Origin: Dehalobacterium sp040766325
Lineage (GTDB): Bacteria > Bacillota > Dehalobacteriia > Dehalobacteriales > Dehalobacteriaceae
Direction: 5' to 3'
DNA: 64,000 nt
Assembly: GCA_040766325.1 (NCBI GenBank)
Contig: JAXGQR010000002.1
Location: 248,001 to 312,000, forward strand
Positions 54,521 to 63,493 of this stretch are shown here, in pieces; position 1 is the first letter of the stretch; every line of letters begins with the position of its first letter. The translations under genes and the position numbers were made by a program. A model generated the notes under the pieces. The model was not told the DNA's origin. It searched no databases and worked only from the letters and a program-made list of their open reading frames with translations.

Positions 54521-56437
54521 TTAACTTTTAGACTGTTGGATTTTTTCCGCCAATTCATTTAAATAGGTCCATCTTTCTATTTTGGCCTCTAACTCGCCTT
54601 CTAGAACCTCCGCTTGTTTAAGTAACTCTTGGAGTAATAGATAATCTCCTCCCGCTTCGTTGATCTTATGATGAAGCTTATTCAGGGAATCTTCGAGGAC
54701 TTCAATTTCATCATCAATAGTTTCATATTCTTTCTGTTCCTTAAAGGTGAATTTTAAAGTCTGCTTGACCTTGGGATCATGTCTGTTTGTTTGTTCTTTT
54801 AACTCCTTTTTCTCTTTCTGTTCTTTTAAATTATCCTCCGGGACATTTATAATATAATTATAGTATTCCGAGTAATTGCCCACATAAGAAAGAATCGCTC
54901 CCCCAGCTTGAAAGGCGAAAATTTTTTCTACTACTCGATCCAAAAAATATCGGTCATGGGAGACGGTTATGACCACCCCGGGGAAATCATCCAGGTAATC
55001 TTCCAAAATCGTCAGGGTAGCAATATCTAAATCATTGGTGGGCTCATCTAAAAGGAGCACATTGGGCGCCTCCATAAGAATGCGTAACAAATGAAGCCTT
55101 CTTTTTTCTCCTCCGGACAACTTGGCAATGGGTGTCCATTGTACCTGTGGGGGAAAAAGGAAGCGTTCCAGCATTTGCGAAGCACTGATGGTACCTCCAC
55201 TCTCCGTGGTGATCATTTCTGCCCCTTCTTTAATATAATCTATGACCTTTTGATTAGGATCCATCTCCTGATTTTCCTGTGTGAAGAACCCAATTTTTAC
55301 CGTTGCGCCTGTTTCCACTCGACCTTGATCAGGCGGGATTTTTCCAGCAATGATGTTTAAGAGGGTGGACTTTCCAATACCATTAGGCCCGATAATCCCA
55401 ACACGGTCCCTACGGGTAAAGATATAGTTAAAGTCTCGAATCAGGGTTTTTCCATTAAAGCTCTTTGTCAGATGCTCGATTAGAAAAACTTTTTTCCCTA
55501 AACGAGTTGCACCTGCCTGTATTTGCAATTTTTCGTTTTTCTGTTCACCCATTTCACCTGTAAGCTTCTCAAAGCGTTCGATGCGAGCCTTTTGCTTTGT
55601 TGTTCGCGCTTTTGCACCTTTAAGCATCCAGGCCAGTTCCTTACGATATAGATTTTTTTTCGCTCTCCGGGTTGCCATCTCCAAATCTTCCCGTTCTGCT
55701 TTTTTATCTAAAAATAAACTATAATTTCCCATATAGCTGTAGAGACGGCCCTGATCAAGTTCAATGATCCGATTAGCCACCCGATCCAGAAAATAACGAT
55801 CATGGGTGACCATGAGCAGAGCACCTTTCCGTTTGTTCAAATATTCCTCCAGCCAATCTACTCCTTGGCTGTCCAGATGATTCGTGGGCTCATCCAAAAT
55901 CAATAAATCCGCCGGTTGAATTAAAGCAGCAGCCAAAGCAATTCTCTTTCTTTGTCCACCTGAAAGGGATTTCATCTGAGCGGAAAAATCCTCAATGCCT
56001 AACTTATTCAGGATATTCTTGGCTTCGCTTTCCATATCCCACGCATGCATCTGATCCATCTGTTGACTAAGGGTCACCAGCTTTTGTTCATAGTCTCTGC
56101 CCCCTTGAAGATTCACCTTTTCCAGAATGCTTTCATAATCTCGAATCAATTGCATCACCGCAGCGTCTCCTTGAAAAATCTGTTGGAGCACGGTAGCTTC
56201 CTCCTGAAAAGAGGGGTTTTGAGGTAAATACTCCACGACCATACGATGGCTTTTAATCATCTTGCCTTGATCCGGTGTTTCCTTCCCGGCAATAACTTTT
56301 AAGAAAGTAGACTTCCCAGTGCCATTGACTCCGATTAATCCGATCTTTTCCTGACTTTCGATAACAAAAGTGGGAATATCAAATAAGACACGTTCCCCAT
56401 AACCTTTCACTATATTTTCCATAGTTAATAAATTCAT
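54521..56437 (-). CDS. ABC-F family ATPase (Uup-like)
   Basis: 638 aa, no membrane segments. Two ABC cassettes: Walker A GVNGTGKST and GPNGIGKST, signatures LSGGQRKRIALAAAL and LSGGEKRRLHLLRIL, Walker B LLILDEPTNHLD and VLLLDEPTNDLD. The interdomain linker with charged helices (KELAWMLKGAKARTTKQKARIERFEKL) and a C-terminal coiled coil (about 560-630) match Uup. ABC-F proteins act on the ribosome or, for Uup, on DNA branch structures and ribosome assembly. Antibiotic resistance is not implied. Confidence 0.9.
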   Translation of the reverse strand: MNLLTMENIVKGYGERVLFDIPTFVIESQEKIGLIGVNGTGKSTFLKVIAGKETPDQGKMIKSHRMVVEYLPQNPSFQEEATVLQQIFQGDAAVMQLIRDYESILEKVNLQGGRDYEQKLVTLSQQMDQMHAWDMESEAKNILNKLGIEDFSAQMKSLSGGQRKRIALAAALIQPADLLILDEPTNHLDSQGVDWLEEYLNKRKGALLMVTHDRYFLDRVANRIIELDQGRLYSYMGNYSLFLDKKAEREDLEMATRRAKKNLYRKELAWMLKGAKARTTKQKARIERFEKLTGEMGEQKNEKLQIQAGATRLGKKVFLIEHLTKSFNGKTLIRDFNYIFTRRDRVGIIGPNGIGKSTLLNIIAGKIPPDQGRVETGATVKIGFFTQENQEMDPNQKVIDYIKEGAEMITTESGGTISASQMLERFLFPPQVQWTPIAKLSGGEKRRLHLLRILMEAPNVLLLDEPTNDLDIATLTILEDYLDDFPGVVITVSHDRYFLDRVVEKIFAFQAGGAILSYVGNYSEYYNYIINVPEDNLKEQKEKKELKEQTNRHDPKVKQTLKFTFKEQKEYETIDDEIEVLEDSLNKLHHKINEAGGDYLLLQELLKQAEVLEGELEAKIERWTYLNELAEKIQQSKS

Positions 56438-56619
56438 ATCACTGCTCCAGCCATTTATTATTTTCGCGCAAGTTCTAACGTAGTAGTGGTTTTCTTATCC
56501 AATTCGGAAAGTGTACATGCACATTTAATCCTTTCATTGATTAGGAATTATTAAATTTTTTGCTTATTATATCACAACATTGATGTTTGAGTGTTGACCC
56601 GATTAATAAAATTCAAGGT

Positions 56620-56647
56620 TTTACATACGGTTAGGGCATGGTAGAAT
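56620..56647 (+). promoter_or_regulatory. Possible promoter of mscL
   Basis: TTTACA (56620-56625), 16-base spacer, TAGAAT (56642-56647), about 60 bases before mscL. The rest of the 272-base gap (56438-56709) shows nothing I can name. Confidence 0.4.
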
Positions 56648-56709
56648 ATAATCATCACGACCGAGTGCGCCAGTAGAAGCAAATATAATGAAAAAAGGAG
56701 GAAAGTGTC

Positions 56710-57144
56710 ATGTGGAAAGAATTTAAAGAATTTGCCATGAAAGGGAGCGTTATCGATTTAGCGATCGGTGTCATCATTGGGGGAGCCTTTGGTACAATTG
56801 TCTCCTCTTTGGTTGAAGACATTATCATGCCTTTAGTGGGTATGGTCCTAGGTAATGTTGACTTCTCCAATTTATTTATCATTTTGGGGGATGGGGAATT
56901 CACTACCATTCAGGCAGCCAAGGAAGCCGGTGTGGCTACCTTAAATTATGGTCTTTTTATTAATAATATTATCAACTTTCTAATTATTGCTTTCTCCATT
57001 TTCATTGTCATTCGGCAAATCAACCAAATTAAGAGAAAGGAAGAGGCTCCGGCAGAAATTACCACAAAACAATGTCCTTTTTGCCTTAGTGAAATCCCGC
57101 TAAAGGCATCTAGATGTCCCCATTGTACCTCGGTTGTAGATTAA
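56710..57144 (+). CDS. mscL: Large-conductance mechanosensitive channel with C-terminal zinc ribbon
   Basis: 144 aa. N-terminal helix MWKEFKEFAMKG, TM1 with the pore-lining DLAIGVIIGGAFGTIVSSLV, a short extracellular loop and TM2 (about 78-98), as in MscL. The usual C-terminal helical bundle is followed by CPFCLSEIPLKASRCPHC (two C-x2-C pairs), a zinc ribbon. It opens under membrane tension to relieve hypo-osmotic shock. ATG behind GGAGG. Confidence 0.95.
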   Translation: MWKEFKEFAMKGSVIDLAIGVIIGGAFGTIVSSLVEDIIMPLVGMVLGNVDFSNLFIILGDGEFTTIQAAKEAGVATLNYGLFINNIINFLIIAFSIFIVIRQINQIKRKEEAPAEITTKQCPFCLSEIPLKASRCPHCTSVVD

Positions 57145-57237
57145 ACTTGTAAATGTCCCATTCCAATACCCTGATCACAATTAACCTGGCGCCCTGGGCG
57201 TAGCCCATGATCTTGCCCCTAGTGTGCAGTGATTAAT

Positions 57238-57266
57238 AAAAAAGTCCCCTTGTCCGGGACTTTTTT
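57238..57266. terminator. Terminator after mscL / after the cytochrome gene
   Basis: AAAAAAGTCCC-CTTGTCC-GGGACTTTTTT between convergent genes; good in both directions. The core is like the hairpins at 23823 and 25781. Confidence 0.85.
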
Positions 57267-57284
57267 GTTTGCTGCTTACTTATT

Positions 57285-58658
57285 TTAGATTGATTTAAGA
57301 AATTCTATTAAATCATTTTTCTCTTGTGTAGATAGTTTTAATGCAAATAAAGTGTCGTAGTGGTTGACTACCTCCAGTAAAGTGGCAAAACGCCCATCAT
57401 GATAAAAACCGCCTTTTAGATGGGTCCATAAGCCGGCTAATGGTGCCGTGCGATACCGATCCGTTGGCGATCGTTCAGCCTGAAAAGAGTCAATCCCCAT
57501 TTCTTCGGGGGTATGCATGGACCAACCAGGTTCATTATATAGTGGCGGTACATGACAACGACTGCAAGTGGCTTTTCCATTAAATAATTCTTCCCCCCTA
57601 TGCGCCGCTTCCTGATTGAAGCTGCCTTCAGGAGGCTTAGGGGCCGCTAAAGCTAACTGATAAAGATGCAAATTTGCTAGCTTAGATGTCACTAAATCAG
57701 GTGTCTTCCTAATGTTCCAGTCTCCATTATTGACAGCAACGGGAAATTTATCCGGATTATTCAATCTAGGATCATAAAAGGTGCCCTTGCCTCCCATTTG
57801 GGTAATCGCCACATATGCGTTCCAATAAGGCACAGAGCCCCACCCGGTCCAGGTGTGGAGATTAAGCCCTGCCAGGCCAAAGGCGGGCGGCAATAGAGTT
57901 GCTCCGGTTTTTCCATCCGGCCGAAAGCCTTTTCCATCTACGGACAATTGGGCATCATATTTGCCCGGCCCCCAAGCGGCTAAAACCTTTTCTACCGTGG
58001 GCACATCAACTCCCAGTCGATCGGCAATAGCTTGCAGATTAGGCGAAAGGTCAATTATGGCTCCTACGTTCAGATCTCGATTAGGCCACCCATCTAATCT
58101 GGCTCCAATGCCCGGAGCCAAAGAATCATCTACTGTAGAATGGCATAAAGCACATTGCGTACCCAGGGATATTAGCTGACCTTGCTGATCAAAGAAGCCT
58201 GTAAGGCCCACAACGGCATTATTCTTTAACAGAACCAGGGTACTGGCGGGATCATCCAGGTCAACCTTTCCCTCTTTTAGTGCTTGGGCCAAATCTGGAG
58301 GCAGAGCCTCAGCATCCACCTTTAAACCTACGGACAAGGCTGTCTTAGGACTTACCCCAGCGCCTACCCCACCAAGCTTTTCTCCTAAAATTGATTGATG
58401 CAACTTTAAGGTAGCTCCCCAAAATTCTTCATCGCCAAAGGTGTCGAAACGGAATATTCTTTGACCTTCCTGGATTTTCGCTTCCATGTCCTTTCCCAAT
58501 TCCGATGAGGGTTGCGCTTTTTGAGGAGTCGAAAAATTAAACCATGTTTTCCACGGTGCTAAAGCCGTGCTGGTTTCCGGCAGAAAAAAACCCGTAAACA
58601 TACCAAGCATGACGATAAACACGAAAACCCCTACTAGAGATTTAATGCTGAATTTCAT
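57285..58658 (-). CDS. Di-heme cytochrome c peroxidase/MauG-like protein
   Basis: 457 aa from ATG 58658 (AGGAGG upstream). N-terminal membrane anchor or uncleaved signal (about 7-25), so the heme domains are outside the membrane. Two CxxCH heme sites: CALCH (169-173) and CSRCH (365-369), the second followed by GGFYHDGRFATLLEVVNHY, the CcpA/MauG C-terminal pattern. Length exceeds classical CcpA (about 320 aa), with extra N-terminal sequence. Possible roles: peroxide reduction or another redox reaction. It needs the System I cytochrome c maturation genes found at 4.6-9.2 kb. Confidence 0.9.
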   Translation of the reverse strand: MKFSIKSLVGVFVFIVMLGMFTGFFLPETSTALAPWKTWFNFSTPQKAQPSSELGKDMEAKIQEGQRIFRFDTFGDEEFWGATLKLHQSILGEKLGGVGAGVSPKTALSVGLKVDAEALPPDLAQALKEGKVDLDDPASTLVLLKNNAVVGLTGFFDQQGQLISLGTQCALCHSTVDDSLAPGIGARLDGWPNRDLNVGAIIDLSPNLQAIADRLGVDVPTVEKVLAAWGPGKYDAQLSVDGKGFRPDGKTGATLLPPAFGLAGLNLHTWTGWGSVPYWNAYVAITQMGGKGTFYDPRLNNPDKFPVAVNNGDWNIRKTPDLVTSKLANLHLYQLALAAPKPPEGSFNQEAAHRGEELFNGKATCSRCHVPPLYNEPGWSMHTPEEMGIDSFQAERSPTDRYRTAPLAGLWTHLKGGFYHDGRFATLLEVVNHYDTLFALKLSTQEKNDLIEFLKSI

Positions 58659-58753
58659 CGTATTCCTCCTATTATCATTTTTCCAAACTAAAGATATTCT
58701 TGCCAATAATATGAGGAATATGTCATCCCGGTTAGCAATGTAGGTATTTTTCG

Positions 58754-59212
58754 TTACATCATTTCTTTCAACCGGGGCAGATGATATTCAATCAGCTCCT
58801 CATCTTGGGCCGCCATTCTTTTCACGGCTTTTAGCAGTCCCGGATGAAAGACAGGTTCACAAAGAGCAGCCTCTATCATGATAGGGGCAAATTCCTTAAA
58901 TAGAGCCGGCTGGGCGGCAATGATTGCCCCAATAATTTCCGGAGCCGACCAGTCAATATTGCCGCTTTCCTCATTCATACCCCATAAATGCCGACGCATA
59001 ATCTCTCGAAAGTATTCCGGCTGATCAGCTGCCCTTTGCTCAGCCAAAAAGCCAAAAAAATCAATTGCCTGCCGACGAAAAACTTCATCCCGATGCTGGG
59101 ATGCCATGGTAACATATTTACGCACCACATTCGGTTTCTCATCGAATAATTCCAGCAATTGATCAAAAGCCCTCTTTGCCAGCAACCGATAAATTGCTTC
59201 TTTCTGCGTCAT
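58754..59212 (-). CDS. HEAT-like repeat protein (DVU0298-type)
   Basis: 152 aa, all helical, with helix pairs such as FDEKPNVVRKYVTMASQHRDEVFRRQAIDFFGFLAEQ and a WGMNEESGNIDWSAPEIIG loop characteristic of the DVU0298 family of sulfate reducers and related anaerobes. No catalytic residues; HEAT-like repeats bind proteins. It lies just upstream of the di-heme cytochrome gene on the same strand (95-base gap), so it may be part of that operon. Confidence 0.75.
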   Translation of the reverse strand: MTQKEAIYRLLAKRAFDQLLELFDEKPNVVRKYVTMASQHRDEVFRRQAIDFFGFLAEQRAADQPEYFREIMRRHLWGMNEESGNIDWSAPEIIGAIIAAQPALFKEFAPIMIEAALCEPVFHPGLLKAVKRMAAQDEELIEYHLPRLKEMM

Positions 59213-59354
59213 TTTAACCCTCCTTAAAACAAGTTCTTTCGCAACCGACCCTTATTCATCAACCTATTTGCATATAATATTTTGCTCCTCTAGGCCATTT
59301 TATCAAATATTATAGAAGAGGGACGAAAAAAAGAAAAAAAGTTTGTAGTTTTTA

Positions 59355-59382
59355 TTACAGTTGCTTAAAATATGAGTATAAT
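59355..59382 (+). promoter_or_regulatory. Possible promoter of the aminotransferase-serC operon
   Basis: TATAAT (59377-59382) with TTACAG 16 bases upstream (59355-59360). It is about 80 bases before the aminotransferase start. The -10 is perfect, the -35 fair. Confidence 0.5.
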
Positions 59383-59461
59383 AGATTAAAAGTTTCTTAA
59401 AGTTTCGTGCCAGATAGCGTAGCAAAAAGAAATCAATAATTGAACTAGAAAGGGGTATACT

Positions 59462-60700
59462 ATGTCAACTTTTATGGTGGCTTCTCATGCTGCAAATAAG
59501 GGAGCCACACCTGACCCAATTTTTGCCGTTGTTAAAGCTGCAAACGAAGCAACACAACAGGTAGGAAGGGAGAAGGTTGTTAATGCTTCCATCGGCGCCA
59601 TATATGACGATCAAGAACAATTTGCAACTTTTAAAACTGTAGAAAATTATTTAAAACAAATTAAACCGGAGGAATTAATGAATTATGCTCCGATCGCCGG
59701 TATCCCTGAATTTTTACAGGCGGCCATTGATATTACTTTTCAAGGTAACATGCCTGAAGGCACTTTCGCTCGAGCGGTAGCTACCCCTGGAGGAACGGGA
59801 GCCTTACGTCATGTCTTCTATAACTATTTGGAACCTGGTCAAAAGGTCTTGATTCCCGACTGGCATTGGGGAAATTACAGAAACATCGCATCAGAACATG
59901 GAAGAAATTTCGATACCTATTCGCTATTTGATGAAAACAACCATTTGAATGTTTCCAGTATCCGGGAAAAGGTCAAAGCAACGTTGCAAGAACAAGATAA
60001 TTTGGTCCTGCTGTTTAATTCCCCCGGTCATAATCCCACCGGCTATAGTTTAACGGAAGCAGATTGGATGCAAGTGATAGATTTATTGAAGGAATGTGCT
60101 GAGGATAAAAGTAAAAAGATCGTCTTGCTATTAGATATCGCCTATATTGATTATGCAGGCCCGGCTGAGAAAACAAGGAAATTTTTCCGTTTGTTCCACC
60201 ACCTGCCTCAAAATCTTTTGGTGACCATTGCGTACAGCATGTCTAAATCATTTTTAGTTTATGGGTTGCGTTCCGGGGCATTGATTGGCCTTAGTTCCTC
60301 GGAAGCAGTAGTGAACGAACTAGCTCAAGTCAACACCGGTTCCAATCGGGGTGTCTGGTCTAACGGCACCCGATGTGCCCAAAGACTGCTGGCAGATGTC
60401 ATGACCCAGCCGGATCTAAAAGCCGCCATTGACGCAGAAAGAGATGCTTTCCAGGAATTATTGGCTAATAGAGCGGCAATCTTTATTAAGGAAGCTCAAG
60501 AGGTAGGATTAGAAACCTTTCCCTACCACAGCGGTTTCTTTATTACACTTCCGGCGGCTAACCCTACAGAGAGCCTGAAAAAATTAACTAATGATTATAT
60601 TTTTGCTACCGGCACCGGCCAGGGAATTCGCATTGCTATTTGCGCCACACCAACACATAAAATTCCCGGGATTGCAAAAAAGTTCAAGCTGGCTCTTTGA
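59462..60700 (+). CDS. Class I/II PLP-dependent aminotransferase
   Basis: 412 aa, ATG behind AAAGGGG. Fold-type I: NSPGHNPTGYSL (the NPTG loop), LDIAYIDYAG (Asp that contacts the pyridine N), SMSKSFLVYGLRSG with the PLP-binding Lys, and a C-terminal Arg region (GQGIRIAICA). It resembles aromatic/aspartate-type aminotransferases; the exact substrate is uncertain. Together with serC, 84 bases downstream, it may supply amino-group transfer in serine or aspartate metabolism. Confidence 0.88.
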   Translation: MSTFMVASHAANKGATPDPIFAVVKAANEATQQVGREKVVNASIGAIYDDQEQFATFKTVENYLKQIKPEELMNYAPIAGIPEFLQAAIDITFQGNMPEGTFARAVATPGGTGALRHVFYNYLEPGQKVLIPDWHWGNYRNIASEHGRNFDTYSLFDENNHLNVSSIREKVKATLQEQDNLVLLFNSPGHNPTGYSLTEADWMQVIDLLKECAEDKSKKIVLLLDIAYIDYAGPAEKTRKFFRLFHHLPQNLLVTIAYSMSKSFLVYGLRSGALIGLSSSEAVVNELAQVNTGSNRGVWSNGTRCAQRLLADVMTQPDLKAAIDAERDAFQELLANRAAIFIKEAQEVGLETFPYHSGFFITLPAANPTESLKKLTNDYIFATGTGQGIRIAICATPTHKIPGIAKKFKLAL

Positions 60701-60784
60701 TGCACGTTTAAATGTCTTGCGCCACGTTATCAGATGAAAAATATATGTTGGCTGCCTAAAGTTCATAAAAGGAGAATAAATGCA

Positions 60785-61870
60785 ATGACCTGGAACAGAG
60801 TATATAATTTTTCTGCGGGGCCTTCAATGCTTCCGGAATCTGTATTAGAAAAAGCCGCATCTGAAATGCTAAATTATCAAGGGAGCGGCATGTCTGTAAT
60901 GGAAATGAGCCACCGCTCCAAAACCTATCTCTCCATAATTGAAAAGGCGGAGGAAGGATTACGTAGGCTGATGCATATTCCCGATAATTATTCCGTCTTG
61001 TTTTTGCAAGGAGGAGCTTCTCAGCAATTTGCCATGATTCCCATGAATATCATGACGCGGAATAAGAAAGCAGATTTTATCCATACCGGCACTTGGTCGA
61101 AAAAAGCCATGGCGGAAGCAAAGTTATTGGGGGAAGTCCATGTGGCCGCCTCTTCGGGGGATCAGAATTTTACTTATATTCCCGAAGATTACGTATTATC
61201 TCCCGATGCGGATTACGTTCATATTACCACCAACAATACTATCGAGGGTACCGTCTTTAAGCAATTTCCCGATACCGGTGAAATTCCTTTAATTGCCGAT
61301 ATGTCCAGCAATATCCTCTCGGAGGAAATTGATGTGACTCGATTTGGCCTCATCTATGCGGGAGCTCAAAAAAATATTGGTCCTGCCGGAGTCACCGTGG
61401 TGATCATACGCAATGATCTTATCGGGTATCATCAAGAAGATACCCCCATCATCCTGCGTTATGAAACTCATTTTGAAAATAAGTCCATGTATAATACCCC
61501 ACCCTGCTATAGCATTTATATGGCCGGACTGGTCTTTGACTGGTTAGAGCAATTAGGGGGGGTAAAAGCAATAGAAGCCATTAACCGGGATAAGGCAAAG
61601 CTTGTTTATGATTTTCTGGATCAATCAGAGCTTTTTACCTCTCCCGTTATGCCCGAATTTCGTTCTTTGATGAATATCCCCTTTGCCACACCTAGTGACG
61701 CACTAAATGAGCAATTCATCAGTGAGGCCGCCCGGCAAGGTTTAGTCACTCTGAAAGGACACCGTTTGGTAGGTGGCATGAGAGCCAGTATTTATAATGC
61801 TATGCCCATAGAAGGGGTACGGAAATTAGTCGATTTTATGAAAGATTTTGAAATGAAAAATAGATTATAA
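60785..61870 (+). CDS. serC: Phosphoserine aminotransferase
   Basis: 361 aa from ATG 60785 (MTWNRVYNFSAGPSMLP; AAGGAG upstream). YNFSAGPS start, LQGGASQQFAMIPMN, NNTIEGT, the PLP lysine in IYAGAQKNIGPAGVTVV and MRASIYNAM near the end are all SerC hallmarks. Converts 3-phosphohydroxypyruvate to phosphoserine with glutamate. serA is not in the window. Confidence 0.96.
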   Translation: MTWNRVYNFSAGPSMLPESVLEKAASEMLNYQGSGMSVMEMSHRSKTYLSIIEKAEEGLRRLMHIPDNYSVLFLQGGASQQFAMIPMNIMTRNKKADFIHTGTWSKKAMAEAKLLGEVHVAASSGDQNFTYIPEDYVLSPDADYVHITTNNTIEGTVFKQFPDTGEIPLIADMSSNILSEEIDVTRFGLIYAGAQKNIGPAGVTVVIIRNDLIGYHQEDTPIILRYETHFENKSMYNTPPCYSIYMAGLVFDWLEQLGGVKAIEAINRDKAKLVYDFLDQSELFTSPVMPEFRSLMNIPFATPSDALNEQFISEAARQGLVTLKGHRLVGGMRASIYNAMPIEGVRKLVDFMKDFEMKNRL

Positions 61871-61882
61871 AGATCATAATTC

Positions 61883-61926
61883 AAAAGGCCGAAGGGGTTT
61901 TAGACGTTAAGCCCCTTTGGCCTTTT
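61883..61926. terminator. Terminator after serC
   Basis: AAAAGGCCgAAGGGG / CCCCTTTGGCCTTTT stem with a 14-base loop; strong, T-rich on the plus strand. Confidence 0.85.
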
Positions 61927-62024
61927 CTGCCATTAGCATTAATATGGCATTGGGCATGGTAATCAATGGACTTGATAACTTTTTTGTGCTATGCTGAAAA
62001 AAATTAAGCCGAACAGGAGAAAAC

Positions 62025-63167
62025 ATGGCAGAAACATTCGAAACTTTAGGATTAAATCCCCCCCTGATTGAAGGATTAAGGAAAGCTGGAATTACCAAGC
62101 CCACAGAGATTCAACAAACGGCGATTCCCTATGCTCTAAAAAATCAGGATATCATTGGCCAGTCCCATACAGGAAGTGGGAAAACACTGGCCTATTTGCT
62201 ACCTCTGTTTCAAAAAATTGATCCGAACAAAAGAGAAATGCAGGCTATTATTTTGGCGCCCACCTATGAGCTGGTGATGCAGATCGATAAGGAAATTAAA
62301 GCCCTAGGGGAAAATTCCGGGGTACCGGTCACTTCTATTGCTCTCATTGGCAACGTTAACATTACGCGACAAATTGAAAAGCTACGGGATAAACCTCATA
62401 TCATCGTCGGTTCCACAGGCAGAATATTAGAATTGATTAAAAAGAGAAAGATTAACGTTGCTACCATCAAAACCATTGTTATTGATGAGGGAGATCGTTT
62501 ACTTGATGATGATAATTTAGCCTCGGTCAAAGGACTCGTCAAGAGCACCATGCGAGATCGCCAATTAATGGTCTTTTCCGCCAATATTGATGCAAAAGCA
62601 CGTGATGCCGCCCGGGAGTTAATGAAAGAGCCCCAAGTCATTACCATCAATCAGCAACAATTAATCAATCCGCAGATTACACATTGGTATTTTACCGCGG
62701 AGCGCAGAGATAAGCTGGAATTATTAAGAAAACTGGTAGCAGCCATCCAACCGGCCAAGGCCATTATCTTTTTAAACCGCAATGAAGACGTGCAGGTCAC
62801 CACGACCAAGCTGCAGTTTCACAATTATAAAGCATATGGCCTTTTTGGCAAGGCGGACAAGGAAGAACGGAAATTAGCTTTAGAGGGCTTTCGCAAAGGA
62901 GATATCCAACTCCTGGTAGCTTCGGATATTGCCGCCCGTGGGTTGGATATTCAAGGCCTAACTCATATTTTTAATTTTGATTTACCTCTGGATACAAAAG
63001 AGTATTTGAACCGAGTGGGAAGAACCGGACGGAGTGGAAAAGCCGGCATGGCTTTGTCCATTGTCACCGAAAAAGAACGCTATCTGCTGAAGAAACTAGA
63101 AAGAAAATATAGGATTACCATTGAAGAAAAGACACTATCCAAGGGGTTCATTAGAGATAAACCCTAA
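62025..63167 (+). CDS. Divergent DEAD-box RNA helicase
   Basis: 380 aa, only the two RecA-like domains and a short tail. Q motif (FETLGLNPPLIEGL ... PTEIQQ) and motif I TGSGKT (49-54) are normal. Motif Ia reads PTYEL, motif II DEGD (154-157) rather than DEAD, motif III SAN (185-187) rather than SAT, and motif VI NRVGRTGR rather than HRxGRxGR. Size and these traits suggest a YfmL-like accessory helicase, perhaps in ribosome assembly or RNA quality control; I am not certain of the subfamily. ATG follows CAGGAG. Confidence 0.88.
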   Translation: MAETFETLGLNPPLIEGLRKAGITKPTEIQQTAIPYALKNQDIIGQSHTGSGKTLAYLLPLFQKIDPNKREMQAIILAPTYELVMQIDKEIKALGENSGVPVTSIALIGNVNITRQIEKLRDKPHIIVGSTGRILELIKKRKINVATIKTIVIDEGDRLLDDDNLASVKGLVKSTMRDRQLMVFSANIDAKARDAARELMKEPQVITINQQQLINPQITHWYFTAERRDKLELLRKLVAAIQPAKAIIFLNRNEDVQVTTTKLQFHNYKAYGLFGKADKEERKLALEGFRKGDIQLLVASDIAARGLDIQGLTHIFNFDLPLDTKEYLNRVGRTGRSGKAGMALSIVTEKERYLLKKLERKYRITIEEKTLSKGFIRDKP

Positions 63168-63301
63168 ACTAAATCTCCATCAAAAGGAACCCACTATTCC
63201 TGGGAATATCGGCAGACGATATTCAAAAAATAATCACAAAAGAACAAAAGCCACATAGTAAATCCAATTTGCCTTATTTCGTTGTCGAAGGAGGATTTTT
63301 T

Positions 63302-63481
63302 ATGAGTATTGATATATTCGACACCTTTTGGGCAATTTTCAACCTAGTTGTTGCATTAGGAATATTTCTGGTACCTGTCTTAGCAATAATATTTTTTGTC
63401 CAAAAAATGAAAAAAATTAATAACCGTCTGGATCGTATCGATGAAAAACTAGAAACTTTGGAAAATAAAGTCCGTGATTAA
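63302..63481 (+). CDS. Small membrane-anchored coiled-coil protein
   Basis: 59 aa from ATG 63302 (GGAGG upstream). One membrane helix (about 8-35) and a charged coiled coil (KKINNRLDRIDEKLETLENK). Short proteins of this form are common in Firmicutes, with no assigned function; probably a scaffold or regulator at the membrane. Confidence 0.65.
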   Translation: MSIDIFDTFWAIFNLVVALGIFLVPVLAIIFFVQKMKKINNRLDRIDEKLETLENKVRD

Positions 63482-63493
63482 ATTAATTATCCT

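Noticed and set aside
54521..56437. Antibiotic-resistance ABC-F (Msr/Vga-like)
   Set aside because: The linker and C-terminal coiled coil fit Uup-type housekeeping proteins; nothing in the context suggests resistance.
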